Assembly: GCF_000277815.2 (NCBI RefSeq)
Contig: NC_018479.1
Coordinates: 1-64,000 of the forward strand
DNA: 64,000 nt
Direction: 5' to 3'
From: Encephalitozoon hellem ATCC 50504
Taxonomy: Eukaryota; Microsporidia; Unikaryonidae
Shown: one piece after another, positions 16,972 through 27,516 of the stretch
Numbering within the stretch: position 1 is the stretch's first letter
Layout: each line of letters begins with the position of its first letter
The notes under the pieces: model-generated
What the model was told of the DNA's origin: nothing
What the model saw: only the letters and a program-made list of their open reading frames with translations
The model's database searches: none
Translations under genes and position numbers: made by a program

Positions 16972-17958
16972 ATGGATGGAGGGCTTTCGATAGAAGACGA
17001 AGGATATTTTCTGAGTATAAAGTGTCACGAGAGACCTATAACGGAAGTTAAATTCAATCACGACGGAGATCTGATATTCACGGCAGGGAAGGATTCCATA
17101 GCCACGCTTCTCCGTGCCGACGGTTCAGTGGTTGGAGAATATAAGGGACACCGAGGATCAATCTTCTCTATTGCCATAGATAATAGAAGTGATGCCTTAA
17201 TGACTGGGAGTGCAGATCAATCCATCATTCTGTGGGATGTTCCTACTGGAAAGATGAAATCTCAAACCGATCTTGGAGTTGTGGTCAAGGGCTTGGATTT
17301 CTATCGTGATGGGACACTATGTTTGGCATGCAGTGACGAAACTATGGGAAAGACGCCTCTAATCGGAATACTTGACACACGATGCAAGGATTTTAAGAAG
17401 GTGCACACACCGGCTTCATCTCCTACAAAGATTTTATTGGACATATCCGAGGACTTCCTGGTATACTGCGATTCCAAAGGGGGTGTTAGCTCTGTAGATC
17501 TTAGAAACTCACAGGTTATAAAGAGTGTAAAGGCCCACACTTCCAAGATAAACAACATCAGGCCAAGTAGGTGCAGGACATTCTTCATCACAGGCTCCAT
17601 GGATTCACAATCGAAGATCATCGACTTTCTTGATCTATCTATTCAAAAAACATTTGTGTGTGAGGAGCCTGTAAATTGTGCATCCGTATTCAACACAAAT
17701 GATAAGGCTATTTGTGTTGGGGGAATCAATGCAAGAGATGTAACTACAACCAAGGGAAAATCATCCTTCGATGCAAACTTCTTTGATGTAGTGACATGTG
17801 AGAAGATTGGGTCGTATAGCACACACTTTGGAACAATAAACTCTGTAGATGTCCATCCTTCTGGAAGGCTTTACTGCTCTGGAGGTGAGGAGGGGACTGT
17901 TAGTGTCCTAGCATTTGGGCAGGACTTCTTCAGAGCCAATTTTACTGTCTTCAATTAA
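16972..17958 (+). CDS. TIF34: Translation initiation factor eIF3 subunit i (Tif34)
   Basis: A 328-aa WD40 propeller that scaffolds the eIF3b-g module on the 40S subunit. Residues 18-110 contain HERPITEVKFNHDGDLIFTAGKD and GHRGSIFSIAIDNRSDALMTGSADQSIILWD, and later repeats contain CVGGINARDVTTT and GTINSVDVHPSGRLYCSGGEEG; the DVTTT segment is diagnostic of eIF3i among WD40 proteins. Length matches yeast Tif34 (about 347 aa). GGGGATAA precedes the ATG. Confidence 0.92.
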   Translation: MDGGLSIEDEGYFLSIKCHERPITEVKFNHDGDLIFTAGKDSIATLLRADGSVVGEYKGHRGSIFSIAIDNRSDALMTGSADQSIILWDVPTGKMKSQTDLGVVVKGLDFYRDGTLCLACSDETMGKTPLIGILDTRCKDFKKVHTPASSPTKILLDISEDFLVYCDSKGGVSSVDLRNSQVIKSVKAHTSKINNIRPSRCRTFFITGSMDSQSKIIDFLDLSIQKTFVCEEPVNCASVFNTNDKAICVGGINARDVTTTKGKSSFDANFFDVVTCEKIGSYSTHFGTINSVDVHPSGRLYCSGGEEGTVSVLAFGQDFFRANFTVFN

Positions 17959-17972
17959 ATAGTATACGAAAG

Positions 17973-18380
17973 CTATTTAATGTACTCGTGATCTCTAGGA
18001 CCGTTTTTTATTGCAATGCTCCCGTCTGGATATCTAATTTCCCTTAATCCTGAAGGGAATGTCTTTTCAATTTGTCCATTTGAAAACTCATAAGTAATCA
18101 CCTTGGTCTTTGCATCGTACAAGTATCTGTATTGATTACTCTTAACAACATATGTGGACCCGTCTTTAAGATAATACCTCGTCTTGTTTTGGAGCTGGTC
18201 CTTATGCATAACTCTTTTGTCTTCCAGTGCTTTTCTATATTCCTCATTGAGCTTCTTGAGTTTAAGAACCTCCTCCTTGAGTATATCAACGACCGAGATG
18301 TTTTTGTTTTCTTCTAGCCGCTTCATTAATGCATCAATAGAGTCAATCTTTTCTTTTATGTTTTCTTGCATGAAGGTCAT
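17973..18380 (-). CDS. TCP10/SAS-4 C-terminal-domain protein
   Basis: 135 aa. The N-terminal half (about 5-55) is a predicted coiled coil of charged heptads. From about residue 65 the protein consists of short beta-strand repeats of the TCP10_C (SAS-4/CPAP G-box) type: TRYYLKDGSTYVVKSNQ, VITYEFSNGQIEKTFPSGL, REIRYPDGSIAIKNG. The Y/F.NGQ.E...P.G..EI.YPDG pattern is what defines this domain in centriole proteins CPAP/SAS-4 and STIL-interacting TCP10. Microsporidia have spindle plaques and no centrioles, so a spindle-pole role is an inference only. It ends 14 bp from the eIF3i stop, convergent. Confidence 0.7.
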   Translation of the reverse strand: MTFMQENIKEKIDSIDALMKRLEENKNISVVDILKEEVLKLKKLNEEYRKALEDKRVMHKDQLQNKTRYYLKDGSTYVVKSNQYRYLYDAKTKVITYEFSNGQIEKTFPSGLREIRYPDGSIAIKNGPRDHEYIK

Positions 18381-18506
18381 TTTGTACTTGTATGGGCAAT
18401 GATGATTACACGAGGTTCAAGGATATGCGAAGAAAAAAACCACAGATGTAGTAAGAGAGCCTTTGCTTTGGAAAAGGTTACCTGCCTTCAAACTTAGGTG
18501 TTTTAT

Positions 18507-20066
18507 TCAACGCTTACTTTCGATTATCCCATCAATCCTTAGAAGCTGCGATACTGCCTCAATGGCGGATTTGATACATTGGCTCTTCACTGCATATGGC
18601 TCAAGCACAACATTTCTTGTATCGACAATCTCCCCGGTTATTCCATTGACCCCATAAAAAGAGCATTCCTCATGCTTTTTCTCTAGGAGAGTAATGGCCT
18701 CCAGAGGATTGAAGACCCCTGAGTTTTCAAGGAGTATCGAGGGAATAATTGTCAACGCAGAAGCCACTCTTGAAAAAACTTCGGCTTCTATCTCATCGTT
18801 TCCAGGATGCCGCATTAGCTCGCGTGACATTGCCATCTCCACAGCTCCGCCTCCCGGGCAGAGTTTAGGACTGATAAATATGCTCTTTGCAACCTTGACT
18901 GCATCCATGAAGTTTCTCTCAAGCTCATCGAGAATATCTTTTGTTGGGCCACGTATTATGACACTGCAAGCTTTTGGATTTTTGCATTTGCTGAACTTGC
19001 AATAATATTCCTCTCCGTACTTAACATATTCAAACAGCCCACAGGATACCCCAATGTGCTTTTCTTCAAGATCCTCCGGCCTGTTCACCGATCGTGCTCC
19101 GCATGCCTTGCTCAGCCTAGAAATATCGGTTTTCTTCAATCTTCTGAGCCCTGTAATATTGTTTTCGAAGAAAATTGACAGAGCAAGATCACTAATACCC
19201 TTCTCACATATTACAATGTCCGGCTTTACTGCAACTATTTTTTCGCACATCTCACGAACTTGCTCTTCTTCAATCTCAAGCGCTCTAGTAAAATCATTTT
19301 CCTTGGAAAACTCATAGCTTGTCTGGCTCTCTCCCTTTTTGTATTCAAGAGGAGACTCGATTATAACAATTCTTGGGTTCTCAATGACTCTTCTCATCTG
19401 TGGGTGTATAATGTCCTTATTGATGAGTATTCCATCCATCACCTCAGACTCCATAAGGCTCCCTCCAAGTATTTTTTCTACCTTCACATTGTTCTTGAGG
19501 TCGCACTTATTCTCTTCCTTTATATAAATCTTTTTCACAGTTTCCAGAGCAATCTTTCCAATGGGGACTTTAAACATGCTACAAACCTTGGATGCTACGC
19601 TCCCATCGATTATTTTGATCCTTGCTTCCTCACTAGAGTCTAGAGATATAGATACTTCGTCAATCACCCTGATACAGGCCAAGAGCGCCTTGTTCAATGC
19701 ATTGCATATTCTTATTGGATGAACATCCTTGTCTAATATGTAGGTCATTTCATTCAGAATCTCAGCTGCAAGAAGTACGACAGATGTTGTTCCGTCACCC
19801 ACCTCATCATCCTGCGTCTTTGCTAGTTCTATGAGAGATCTTGCCGATGGATGTGCAACATCGAGCTCCCTAAGAATGGCATTTCCGTCATTGGTAAGTT
19901 CTATCGAATTTATTTTTGTCAGTACCATTTTCTGCATTGCCCGAGGCCCAAGACAGGTTCTTATCACAGAAGATATGGTTTTGGCTGCCATCGCACTCTC
20001 GTTCTGGATCTGAGCAGGCTTGTCAGGTACAAGGATGTACATCTTTCTCGGAACTGGTTTCTGCAT
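18507..20066 (-). CDS. CCT3: Chaperonin CCT/TRiC subunit gamma
   Basis: One of eight subunits of the cytosolic chaperonin that folds actin and tubulin. 519 aa, near the usual 545. Group II chaperonin motifs: AAKTISSVIRTCLGPRAMQKM, TNDGNAILRELDVAHPSA, QDDEVGDGTTSVV, CPGGGAVEMAMS, GVNGITGEIVDTR. SLEYKKGESQTSYE and the CGARSVNRPEDL block match CCT-gamma rather than other subunits. The frame is open to an ATG at 20120; I prefer the ATG at 20064-20066 because a C-run (CCCCCAAAATG) directly precedes it. Confidence 0.9.
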   Translation of the reverse strand: MQKPVPRKMYILVPDKPAQIQNESAMAAKTISSVIRTCLGPRAMQKMVLTKINSIELTNDGNAILRELDVAHPSARSLIELAKTQDDEVGDGTTSVVLLAAEILNEMTYILDKDVHPIRICNALNKALLACIRVIDEVSISLDSSEEARIKIIDGSVASKVCSMFKVPIGKIALETVKKIYIKEENKCDLKNNVKVEKILGGSLMESEVMDGILINKDIIHPQMRRVIENPRIVIIESPLEYKKGESQTSYEFSKENDFTRALEIEEEQVREMCEKIVAVKPDIVICEKGISDLALSIFFENNITGLRRLKKTDISRLSKACGARSVNRPEDLEEKHIGVSCGLFEYVKYGEEYYCKFSKCKNPKACSVIIRGPTKDILDELERNFMDAVKVAKSIFISPKLCPGGGAVEMAMSRELMRHPGNDEIEAEVFSRVASALTIIPSILLENSGVFNPLEAITLLEKKHEECSFYGVNGITGEIVDTRNVVLEPYAVKSQCIKSAIEAVSQLLRIDGIIESKR

Positions 20067-20249
20067 TTTGGGGGCTCTGCAGATTCTCCTAAAAAATTGT
20101 TCCAGTTTCCCAGACTGCATGAAGTAGCCGCTGATTTACAGCAATAATTCGAAATCACTCTGCAAACTAATGTCTTTTGGAAAAAATGGATACGGATTAC
20201 AAAGGAGTGTTTTCATATTTCTTTGAATTTATTTTTTGAATGTTCAAAT

Positions 20250-20252
20250 CCC
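20250..20252 (+). promoter_or_regulatory. CCC-type start-proximal element of RPB2
   Basis: CCCTCAATG places the triplet three bases before the RPB2 start; the upstream 30 bp are AT-rich (TTTGAATTTATTTTTTG). UTP10 (ACCCTCATG) has a very similar context. Confidence 0.45.
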
Positions 20253-20255
20253 TCA

Positions 20256-23200
20256 ATGGAGTCCATGTTCACAAAGGAGCATAGCTGGTCGATAATATCC
20301 TCGTTCTTCGAGCAGAAAGGGCTTGTTAGACAGCAGCTAGATTCCTTTGATCAGTTCGTTAAGACAAAGATGCAGGAAGTTATTGATGAGAGCCCTGCAA
20401 TAATTGTTCAGTCTGCACCCACGGCAGGGACAGAAACCCAAAAGAGGATAACTGTTAGATTTGGGCAAATATATGTTTCAAAGCCACCCATTTATACTGA
20501 ATCCGATGGGAGAACAATCACTGTGTTTCCCAACGAGGCACGTACGAGGGACCTAACCTATGCATCTCCACTATTTATCGATGTCATAAAGGAGACAGTA
20601 TCTGAGCTAGGCGTTGTTGACAAGCACAAGTACTCAAGGGTACCTTTTGGGTCGCTGCCTGTGATGTTGAGATCTTCGTACTGTGTTCTCCATGGATTGG
20701 GAGACAAAGATCTTATTGACCTTGGAGAATGCCCATATGACCAGGGAGGATACTTCATTGTAAATGGATCTGAGAAGGTTATTGTGGCCCAAGAACGAAT
20801 GGCTAGCAACACTGTTTATGTGTTCAAGAAGGCACAGCCTGCAACGTATACACACTATGCGGAAATCCGTTCTGTTCCTGAAAAGAGCTCTAGAAATCCA
20901 AGTACCTTATCTATGAAGCTATGTAGATCACCTGTGGCAATAAGGGTTTCGCTTCCATTGGTCAAGCAAGATGTTCCTCTCTTTGTCTTGTATAGAGCGC
21001 TAGGGTTCTTGTCTGACAAAGAGATTATTGATCATATTCTCTATGAAGATGACGACGAGATGTTTGAGCTTCTGAAGGAAAGCATTGAGGAGGGGATGGT
21101 TGTGCAGGATCAAAATGTGGCGTTGGACTATATAGGGAAGAGGACTGCGCCTGTGGGGACACCTCAGGAAAAAAGAATAATGATGGCAAAGGATCTTCTA
21201 GCAAAGGAGGTTCTTCCCCACATTGGAACACAGGAATTCTGTGAAACCAAGAAGGCATATTTTATTGGATACATTGTTCAAAGACTACTGCTTGTGGCAT
21301 TGGGGAGAAGGAATCCTGACGACAGAGACCATTACGGAAAAAAGAGAATGGACCTGAGCGGACCATTGCTTGCATCTCTATTCAGGACTCTATTTAAAAA
21401 GCTGTGTGCAGATACAACAAGACACATGCAGAAGTGTATAGAGAATGGGCGAGAGTTTAATATAGCCCTTGGGCTGAAAGCAAGCATAATTACACAGGGA
21501 TTTCGATATGCCTTAGCAACGGGAAACTGGGGAGACCAAGCAAAGGCTATGCAGACCAGAGCTGGAGTTGCCCAGGTCCTGAATAGATACAACTTTGTAT
21601 CGACGCTTAGTCATTTGAGAAGAGTCAACACGCCAATTGAAAAGGAAGGGAAGTTGGCGGCGCCGCGACAACTTCATAACACGCATTGGGGTATGGTTTG
21701 CCCAGCTGAGACGCCGGAGGGACAAGCATGTGGGCTTGTGAAGAACTTATCTCTAATGGCATATATTTCTGTTGGATCTTCCTCTGGGCCATTGATAGAG
21801 TTTTTGGAGGAGTGTGGAGTTGAGTCGCTTGAGGAGATATCTAATTTTCAGCTCAATACGGCAACTAAAGTTTTTGTTAACGGTGTATGGATTGGGATTC
21901 ACTCTGACCCTGTATATCTAGTAAAGTCGCTTAAGCTGTTGAGAAGAAGTCTTGAAATGGATAAGGAGGTTAGCATTGTCAGAGACATCAGAGAAAAGGA
22001 AATCAGAATACAATCAGACGCTGGAAGGCCTTGCAGGCCTTTGATGGTTGTTAAGGACAACAAGCTTGTGATTACAGAAGAGGATATCGGGAGGCTAAGA
22101 AGAGGGGAAATCAAATGGGACAACTTGATTGGAGAAGGGTTTATTGAGTTTCTGGATGTTGAGGAGGAAGAGATGTCCATGATAGCGATGAGCACAAAGG
22201 TCCTTGATGATGAACGCAAGAGCTCCTCTGATGTGAAGATATCGTATACACACTGTGAGATTCATCCCGCACTAATACTTGGAATCTGTGCTTCTACTAT
22301 TCCGTTTCCTGATCATAACCAAAGTCCCCGTAATACTTATCAAAGTGCTATGGGCAAGCAAGCGATGGGAATCTATGCAACGAATTTCCTATTAAGAATG
22401 GACACTTTGAGTAACATTCTGTTCTATCCTCAGAAGCCTCTTGTGACAACAAAAAGCATGGAGTATCTCAGGTTCAAGGAGCTACCGTCTGGACAGAATG
22501 CCCTGGTTGCGATTGCATGCTATTCTGGATATAACCAGGAGGATAGTGTTATTATGAACCAAAGTGCCATTGATAGAGGTTTGTTTAGAAGCTTTTTCTA
22601 CAGAACATACACCGATCAAGAATCTATGTCAAGGCCGGGGGTCAATGAAGAGTTTTGCAAGCCTAACCGGGGAAGTGTTCTAAGGATGAAGAATCTTAAT
22701 TATAATAAACTGGATGATGACGGGCTCATAAACCCAGGGACGAGGGTCACCGGAGATGATGTTCTTATTGGAAAGATAACGCCTATATTGGATCCCGAGA
22801 GGAGTACTAAGGAGACGCCTGTCTATGTCTACAAAGATAGCAGCACTGCAATGCGTAGGACAGAAACGGGGATTGTTGATACGGTTATTGTCACAAACAA
22901 GGATGGTTACAAGTTCTCCAAGGTCAAGGTAAGATCAGGAAGGATTCCTCAGATGGGAGACAAGTTTGCATCCAGGCATGCTCAAAAGGGAACTATTGGA
23001 ATCACTTTGAGGCAAGAGGATATGCCGTTCACCTCTGATGGAATAGTTCCAGATATAATTATAAATCCTCATGCTATTCCTAGTCGTATGACCATCGGAC
23101 ACTTGATTGAGTGCCTGCTCGGTAAGGTTAGTGCAATGAGTGGGGAGGAAGGTGATGCAACACCATTTAGCGGAATGAGTGTTAACGAGATATCTGCAAG

Positions 23201-23681
23201 GCTGAAATCTTACGGTTTTCAGCAAAGAGGGCTGGAAGTCATGTATAATGGAATGACAGGGAGGAAGCTCCGAGCCCAAATATTCTTTGGCCCAACGTAT
23301 TACCAGAGACTTAAGCACATGGTTGATGATAAGATACATGCAAGAGCGCGTGGGCCTCTTCAGATACTCACGAGGCAGCCTGTTGAAGGAAGATCCAGGG
23401 ACGGAGGGCTTCGATTTGGAGAAATGGAGAGAGACTGTATAATTTCTCACGGTGCCTCCGCCTTTCTAAAGGAAAGGTTGATGGATGTGAGCGATGCATA
23501 TTCTTGCTATGTTTGTAATATTTGCGGACTTCTTGCAATGGGGGGAAGTAAGGTGAATGAATGTAAAGGATGCAGCAACACTACAAATGTTAGTATAGTG
23601 GAGATTCCGTATGCATTCAAACTCTTGATTCAGGAACTAATGGGAATGAATATTGCACCCAGGATTCGCTTTGAAGAATAA
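20256..23681 (+). CDS. RPB2: RNA polymerase II second-largest subunit Rpb2
   Basis: 1141 aa, close to the yeast length of 1224. The start [31 protein letters not shown] is typical of Rpb2. Conserved catalytic segments are present: the fork/NWG region [24 protein letters not shown], the hybrid-binding block [47 protein letters not shown], and a C-terminal Cys4 zinc site CYVCNICG...CKGC. It makes up the lobe, wall and hybrid-binding face of Pol II. An in-frame TTG 11 codons earlier was not used. It is divergent from CCT3, the two starts being about 190 bp apart. Confidence 0.97.
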   Translation: MESMFTKEHSWSIISSFFEQKGLVRQQLDSFDQFVKTKMQEVIDESPAIIVQSAPTAGTETQKRITVRFGQIYVSKPPIYTESDGRTITVFPNEARTRDLTYASPLFIDVIKETVSELGVVDKHKYSRVPFGSLPVMLRSSYCVLHGLGDKDLIDLGECPYDQGGYFIVNGSEKVIVAQERMASNTVYVFKKAQPATYTHYAEIRSVPEKSSRNPSTLSMKLCRSPVAIRVSLPLVKQDVPLFVLYRALGFLSDKEIIDHILYEDDDEMFELLKESIEEGMVVQDQNVALDYIGKRTAPVGTPQEKRIMMAKDLLAKEVLPHIGTQEFCETKKAYFIGYIVQRLLLVALGRRNPDDRDHYGKKRMDLSGPLLASLFRTLFKKLCADTTRHMQKCIENGREFNIALGLKASIITQGFRYALATGNWGDQAKAMQTRAGVAQVLNRYNFVSTLSHLRRVNTPIEKEGKLAAPRQLHNTHWGMVCPAETPEGQACGLVKNLSLMAYISVGSSSGPLIEFLEECGVESLEEISNFQLNTATKVFVNGVWIGIHSDPVYLVKSLKLLRRSLEMDKEVSIVRDIREKEIRIQSDAGRPCRPLMVVKDNKLVITEEDIGRLRRGEIKWDNLIGEGFIEFLDVEEEEMSMIAMSTKVLDDERKSSSDVKISYTHCEIHPALILGICASTIPFPDHNQSPRNTYQSAMGKQAMGIYATNFLLRMDTLSNILFYPQKPLVTTKSMEYLRFKELPSGQNALVAIACYSGYNQEDSVIMNQSAIDRGLFRSFFYRTYTDQESMSRPGVNEEFCKPNRGSVLRMKNLNYNKLDDDGLINPGTRVTGDDVLIGKITPILDPERSTKETPVYVYKDSSTAMRRTETGIVDTVIVTNKDGYKFSKVKVRSGRIPQMGDKFASRHAQKGTIGITLRQEDMPFTSDGIVPDIIINPHAIPSRMTIGHLIECLLGKVSAMSGEEGDATPFSGMSVNEISARLKSYGFQQRGLEVMYNGMTGRKLRAQIFFGPTYYQRLKHMVDDKIHARARGPLQILTRQPVEGRSRDGGLRFGEMERDCIISHGASAFLKERLMDVSDAYSCYVCNICGLLAMGGSKVNECKGCSNTTNVSIVEIPYAFKLLIQELMGMNIAPRIRFEE

Positions 23682-23800
23682 AACTGTTTTCGTTGTTATG
23701 GATGCTGGGTGGCGTTTGTAAGTTTCATGTATCTAAGCAGTTTCTTTATGAAACGACCTTTTTGAAACTAAAGATCTCAAAACAAAGTAGATTTATAAAA

Positions 23801-24178
23801 ATGAATGTGGATCCTGAGATGATGGATGAATTTACCGGAGGGCTGAGGCCTACGGACAGGTCTTTGCCGATAGCTAACATATCAAAGATTATGAAGAAGC
23901 CCATTCCCAAAGAGGCAAAGGTTGCAAAGGATGCAAAAGAGATAATGCAAAAGTCTGCAGGGGAGTTTATAGCCATAATAACATGTAGGGCAAAGGAAAT
24001 ATGTGAGTCTGAGGCCCGTAAAACTGTTACTGGTGAGGATCTAATAAGAGCAATGGACGAGCTAGACATGCCCTACTATGCAGAGCTTGCAAGAAAGTAT
24101 TATATTCAGTATAGAGAGCTTGCTAAAAATGAGAGGGTTAGGAAGTATTCGAGGGGCTTTGACTATGGGAAGCAGTAG
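23801..24178 (+). CDS. HAP3: CCAAT-binding factor subunit B (NF-YB/Hap3-like)
   Basis: 125 aa, a histone-fold protein. The DRSLPIANISKIMKKPIPKEAKVAKDAKEIMQ block matches the NF-YB signature (D.FLPIANV.RIMKK..P...K..KDAKE), followed by EFIAIITCRAKEICESEARKTVTGEDLIRAMDELD. The start ATG at 23801 places the histone fold after about 20 residues; the upstream open frame lacks any conserved sequence. It could instead be a Dr1/NC2-beta, but LPIANISKIMKK favours NF-YB. The partner NF-YC was not seen here. Confidence 0.82.
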   Translation: MNVDPEMMDEFTGGLRPTDRSLPIANISKIMKKPIPKEAKVAKDAKEIMQKSAGEFIAIITCRAKEICESEARKTVTGEDLIRAMDELDMPYYAELARKYYIQYRELAKNERVRKYSRGFDYGKQ

Positions 24179-24270
24179 TCATAGTATGAAATTTTTAAAT
24201 AGATCAATTAAAGCCGATTGTTTTTATATTAGCAGAGAGGATTTATTCATTGCCCGCTAGCCCATTAGAA

Positions 24271-24837
24271 ATGAGTGGAATAAGGTCAATGATAAGTGTG
24301 ATTCCTCACTGCACCGGGTCTTCAAGGTTTTCTTACAACAATACAACTGTGTTCTGCACTGTTCATGGACCATCAGATGCCACGTCTAGGCAAGAAGATC
24401 CAGAAAAGGCTTTCCTAGATGTGAGATGGAAGGACATGATACTCATAAATGGAAGAATCTATGACAAATACTTCTCAAAAGTGATTGAAAGAGTTCTTTC
24501 TAAGAACATTATTTTGGAGCTGGATGCATGCAGGACAATACAAGTAGGCTTTAATGTTGTGGGAGAAACAAGGAATGCCTTGTTTTGTGCTGTGAATGCA
24601 GCGCTTTTGGCCCTTGCAGATGGAGGTATCCCGCTAAAGTCCATGTTTTATGCTAGCAGTTCATTTATGCACGAAGAGGAAGTTATTATTTTTGACGGTG
24701 AAGGGAATATAGTGGATAGTCACGCATTCGAAGCTATTTCAGGAGAGAACATAGACAGCGCAAAGGACTTCCTTAAATACGTTAAGGAAGTGCAGGTTTA
24801 TACTTTGAGGTCCAAATTTCCTTTTCCTATTGTCTAA
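24271..24837 (+). CDS. RRP46: Exosome RNase PH-fold subunit, Rrp46-like
   Basis: 188 aa, starting MSGIRSMISVIPHCTGSSRFSYNNTTVFCTVHGP, the RNase PH-fold opening with TVFCTVHGP; later CRTIQVGFNVVGE and FCAVNAALLALADGGIPLKSMFYASS, the segment shared by Rrp46/Rrp41-type subunits. The phosphate-binding and catalytic residues of bacterial RNase PH are not apparent, as expected for eukaryotic ring subunits. Assignment to Rrp46 rather than Rrp41 or Mtr3 is tentative. The ATG at 24271 follows GCCCATTAGAA. Confidence 0.7.
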   Translation: MSGIRSMISVIPHCTGSSRFSYNNTTVFCTVHGPSDATSRQEDPEKAFLDVRWKDMILINGRIYDKYFSKVIERVLSKNIILELDACRTIQVGFNVVGETRNALFCAVNAALLALADGGIPLKSMFYASSSFMHEEEVIIFDGEGNIVDSHAFEAISGENIDSAKDFLKYVKEVQVYTLRSKFPFPIV

Positions 24838-24964
24838 TTGTTTGTTGATATATGTTAGATTGAAGATTATCCTATCCTCGGCAAAGACATGTTAAAATAA
24901 ATTGTCTCTCTTTTATTCTTTCTGTTTGTACGATGCAGATACTAGTTTGAGAAATCTCACATTC

Positions 24965-27439
24965 TTAGTCCATTACATAGTTTCTCTCGATGTCTTCAAG
25001 AAGAATTGATAGTATTTTAGTTAGAATGTTGCTAATCTGAAATGGTTTGAGGGTAAGAAGCTCAGCAACTGTATCGATACTTTTGTTCTGACATCCCATC
25101 ATTAGCAAAACCGACTTTCTGAGCACTGACAGATCTTGACTAAATTTTCCATGGAAGTACATTCTAGATATGTCTGGAATAACATCCGTTACAAGATTCA
25201 GATCTATCTTTCCTGTAGCTGCCATTCTGATCCTGGAAATGTCGTTGGATGAGAAATATGTCTTTCTTCCCCTTCCTACAACGGAGTTGTTTAGGAGAGA
25301 TAAGCACAAGGATGGCATGAGCTTTTGGAAGCTGCTTGAAAGCTGTCCAACAAATCTCACCATGAAATTTTGGTTGTACTCACATATTCTATCATCTGAG
25401 GAACGGCTCAGAGACCTAATGAAAATTCCAGAGTGCTCTCCTGTTTCTTGTGTAATCATTTGTTTTATTCCTACAGGAACAAACTGATTCTTTTGCCAGA
25501 ACCTGCACAGAGCTTCGGTTATTCCAAATGAGGCACCAATCCACTCTACCTGCGGAATCGCAATATCATCCAAGCTGTATAAAAGGACATTTTTCTCCTC
25601 ATTTTTCTTCTGCATCAGACTAATGTCTTTACTATGGTTAGAAAGATACCTTATTAGTAGATTTAGAGACATCGTTCCATACCCCATAGAAGTGTATTCA
25701 GGATGGACAGCTATTCTGACTATTCTGACACCATACGTGTCCAAAAACGATGGGTCTAGATGCTCTTCAGATAAAACCCAAGGAATCAGGTTGCCTTCTC
25801 TCAGATGCTCTGTTCTTGCACACCTGCCTTCAAACGAAATCTGAAGAGAGCAGATGACCTTTGGAATGTCTTTTCCATTATCTTCTGTAGGGGTAACAAG
25901 GGCAAACACCTCATGCCTTGGAGAGTCTGCTAGTATCTGAAGATCATTAGGACTGTTCCTATAATGCGAAGAGATAAACAGAGAGAACATTTCGTTCAAG
26001 AACTTTTCTGTTGGAGGCTTTCCCGAAAAAAGAACGCTCTTGTCTACATAAAAAAGCTTGCATTCAGATGGACTCGGGCATCCCTCGATCTTTGGAACAG
26101 ATGTGTCCAGTAATAATACCCTGTATAGCCAGTTTTCCACAGGGTCATTTTGCCCATATCTGATAGACTCTTTCATTGTCATCTCCTTATATATAAGGGA
26201 ATTCGTTTCAGCACTGCTTTTCCTAAGTGTTTCTGATAACTTCACAGAAAATGCCCTTCCCGTCCCTTCGTATCCGTTTATCGTCGTAGCCATTATTACG
26301 AAGTTCGGGAATATCAGCCCCGTAATGTATGTAAGAGGAATGGCCGCAGCCTCATCAATAATCATCAAATCGGGATAGTATTTGAGTTCGTTCATGGGAT
26401 TGAAATATTCTATGACCTGCTTTCTTCCGCCAATAAACTCAATCTTTTGCATAAACCTCTTATTTCCTCTAAATTGATATATGATCTTGAAGTCGACGTA
26501 CTTCTTGTATCCTAATCTTTCAAGCCCAGTAATGAGAAATAGGAAGACAGTCTTGACATTCTCTATTGCCGGGGATGCAATATATATGGAAAGAAGCCCA
26601 AGATTCACAGCTTGAGCTATTGATATCCCCAATGCTGCAGACTTTCCCCTTCCTCTTGATGCAGTGATGGAGAAGATTGTCCTGCTTTCTCTTGTCTCCA
26701 AGGCTTTAAAAACCTCTTCGATGATGTGCATCTGGTCTTTAGTTTTCCCTAAGCTTTTTAGAACATCAGTCGAATCATCTAGCGATTCAGAGACCACCTT
26801 TTTTTCATCGACTCTAAGGCCTTGGACATCCACCTTGGATATACTGTCCAGTACATTAAGCTTATCATCTAGAAACAGCGCGAAGTTCGAATTCAGAAGT
26901 GATTTGAACAATCTTTTGTTGTATCTCGGCTCAAACTCACCGATCTTCTCATGAATATCGGTTTTACGGGATGTAAGAGCTTCTATGGAGTAAGTGCTAT
27001 CCAGAAGTAATATTATGGCTCCTCCTCCCCTCACAGTTTCCATGCTTGTTGCTATTAGATTAGGAGACAAGGCCTCAAAATCCTGCAGTACCAGCATGTC
27101 AACAGTCCTACCCAAAATCCTTTCACTTTCTTTATATTCGATGAATTCTATCTCGTTGCTTCTTATGAACAGTGCCAGGTCATCCTCTGACTCCTCTTTT
27201 TCCATATCGTTCTTCTGCCTTTTGCTAGAGGCTTTCCTTCCAGCTTTTCTTGTTACGTCGTTCTTATGGCACCAAACCACTGTTTCTACCGAGCCATTTG
27301 TGTGTCCTTGTAACATTCTGTGGATCGCCGGAAGCCGAGACTTTCCATGCTCTCCCAACAAAACAACAAAAGATCTATGATTTCTCCTTCCATTCACCTC
27401 AAAAAAGCTTTGAATCCTCCCGTCACATGGAAGCGTCAT
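24965..27439 (-). CDS. KRE33: RNA cytidine acetyltransferase (NAT10/Kre33)
   Basis: It makes N4-acetylcytidine in 18S rRNA and tRNA and is part of the small-subunit processome. 824 aa against about 1050 in yeast. Seen in order: N-terminal domain with RSFVVLLGEHGKSRLPAIHRML, a helicase-like module with Walker A ASRGRGKSAALG, DEAAAIPL and ATTINGYEGTGRAF, then a GNAT acetyltransferase with RIVRIAVHPEYTSMGYGTMSL and WIGASFGITEALCRFW, and a helical C-terminus. The upstream frame begins with TTG at 27487; the first ATG is at 27437-27439. Confidence 0.93.
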   Translation of the reverse strand: MTLPCDGRIQSFFEVNGRRNHRSFVVLLGEHGKSRLPAIHRMLQGHTNGSVETVVWCHKNDVTRKAGRKASSKRQKNDMEKEESEDDLALFIRSNEIEFIEYKESERILGRTVDMLVLQDFEALSPNLIATSMETVRGGGAIILLLDSTYSIEALTSRKTDIHEKIGEFEPRYNKRLFKSLLNSNFALFLDDKLNVLDSISKVDVQGLRVDEKKVVSESLDDSTDVLKSLGKTKDQMHIIEEVFKALETRESRTIFSITASRGRGKSAALGISIAQAVNLGLLSIYIASPAIENVKTVFLFLITGLERLGYKKYVDFKIIYQFRGNKRFMQKIEFIGGRKQVIEYFNPMNELKYYPDLMIIDEAAAIPLTYITGLIFPNFVIMATTINGYEGTGRAFSVKLSETLRKSSAETNSLIYKEMTMKESIRYGQNDPVENWLYRVLLLDTSVPKIEGCPSPSECKLFYVDKSVLFSGKPPTEKFLNEMFSLFISSHYRNSPNDLQILADSPRHEVFALVTPTEDNGKDIPKVICSLQISFEGRCARTEHLREGNLIPWVLSEEHLDPSFLDTYGVRIVRIAVHPEYTSMGYGTMSLNLLIRYLSNHSKDISLMQKKNEEKNVLLYSLDDIAIPQVEWIGASFGITEALCRFWQKNQFVPVGIKQMITQETGEHSGIFIRSLSRSSDDRICEYNQNFMVRFVGQLSSSFQKLMPSLCLSLLNNSVVGRGRKTYFSSNDISRIRMAATGKIDLNLVTDVIPDISRMYFHGKFSQDLSVLRKSVLLMMGCQNKSIDTVAELLTLKPFQISNILTKILSILLEDIERNYVMD

Positions 27440-27516
27440 TAATGAAGGATTATTTCTAACGAATTTATTTAGACAGAATCCAAACAAGGAATCACATCAC
27501 TTTTGGTGTGGTCTGG

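Noticed and set aside
18395..18500. TGATGATT near 18400 as a possible C/D snoRNA box.
   Set aside because: I found no D box (CTGA) or terminal stem at a suitable distance.
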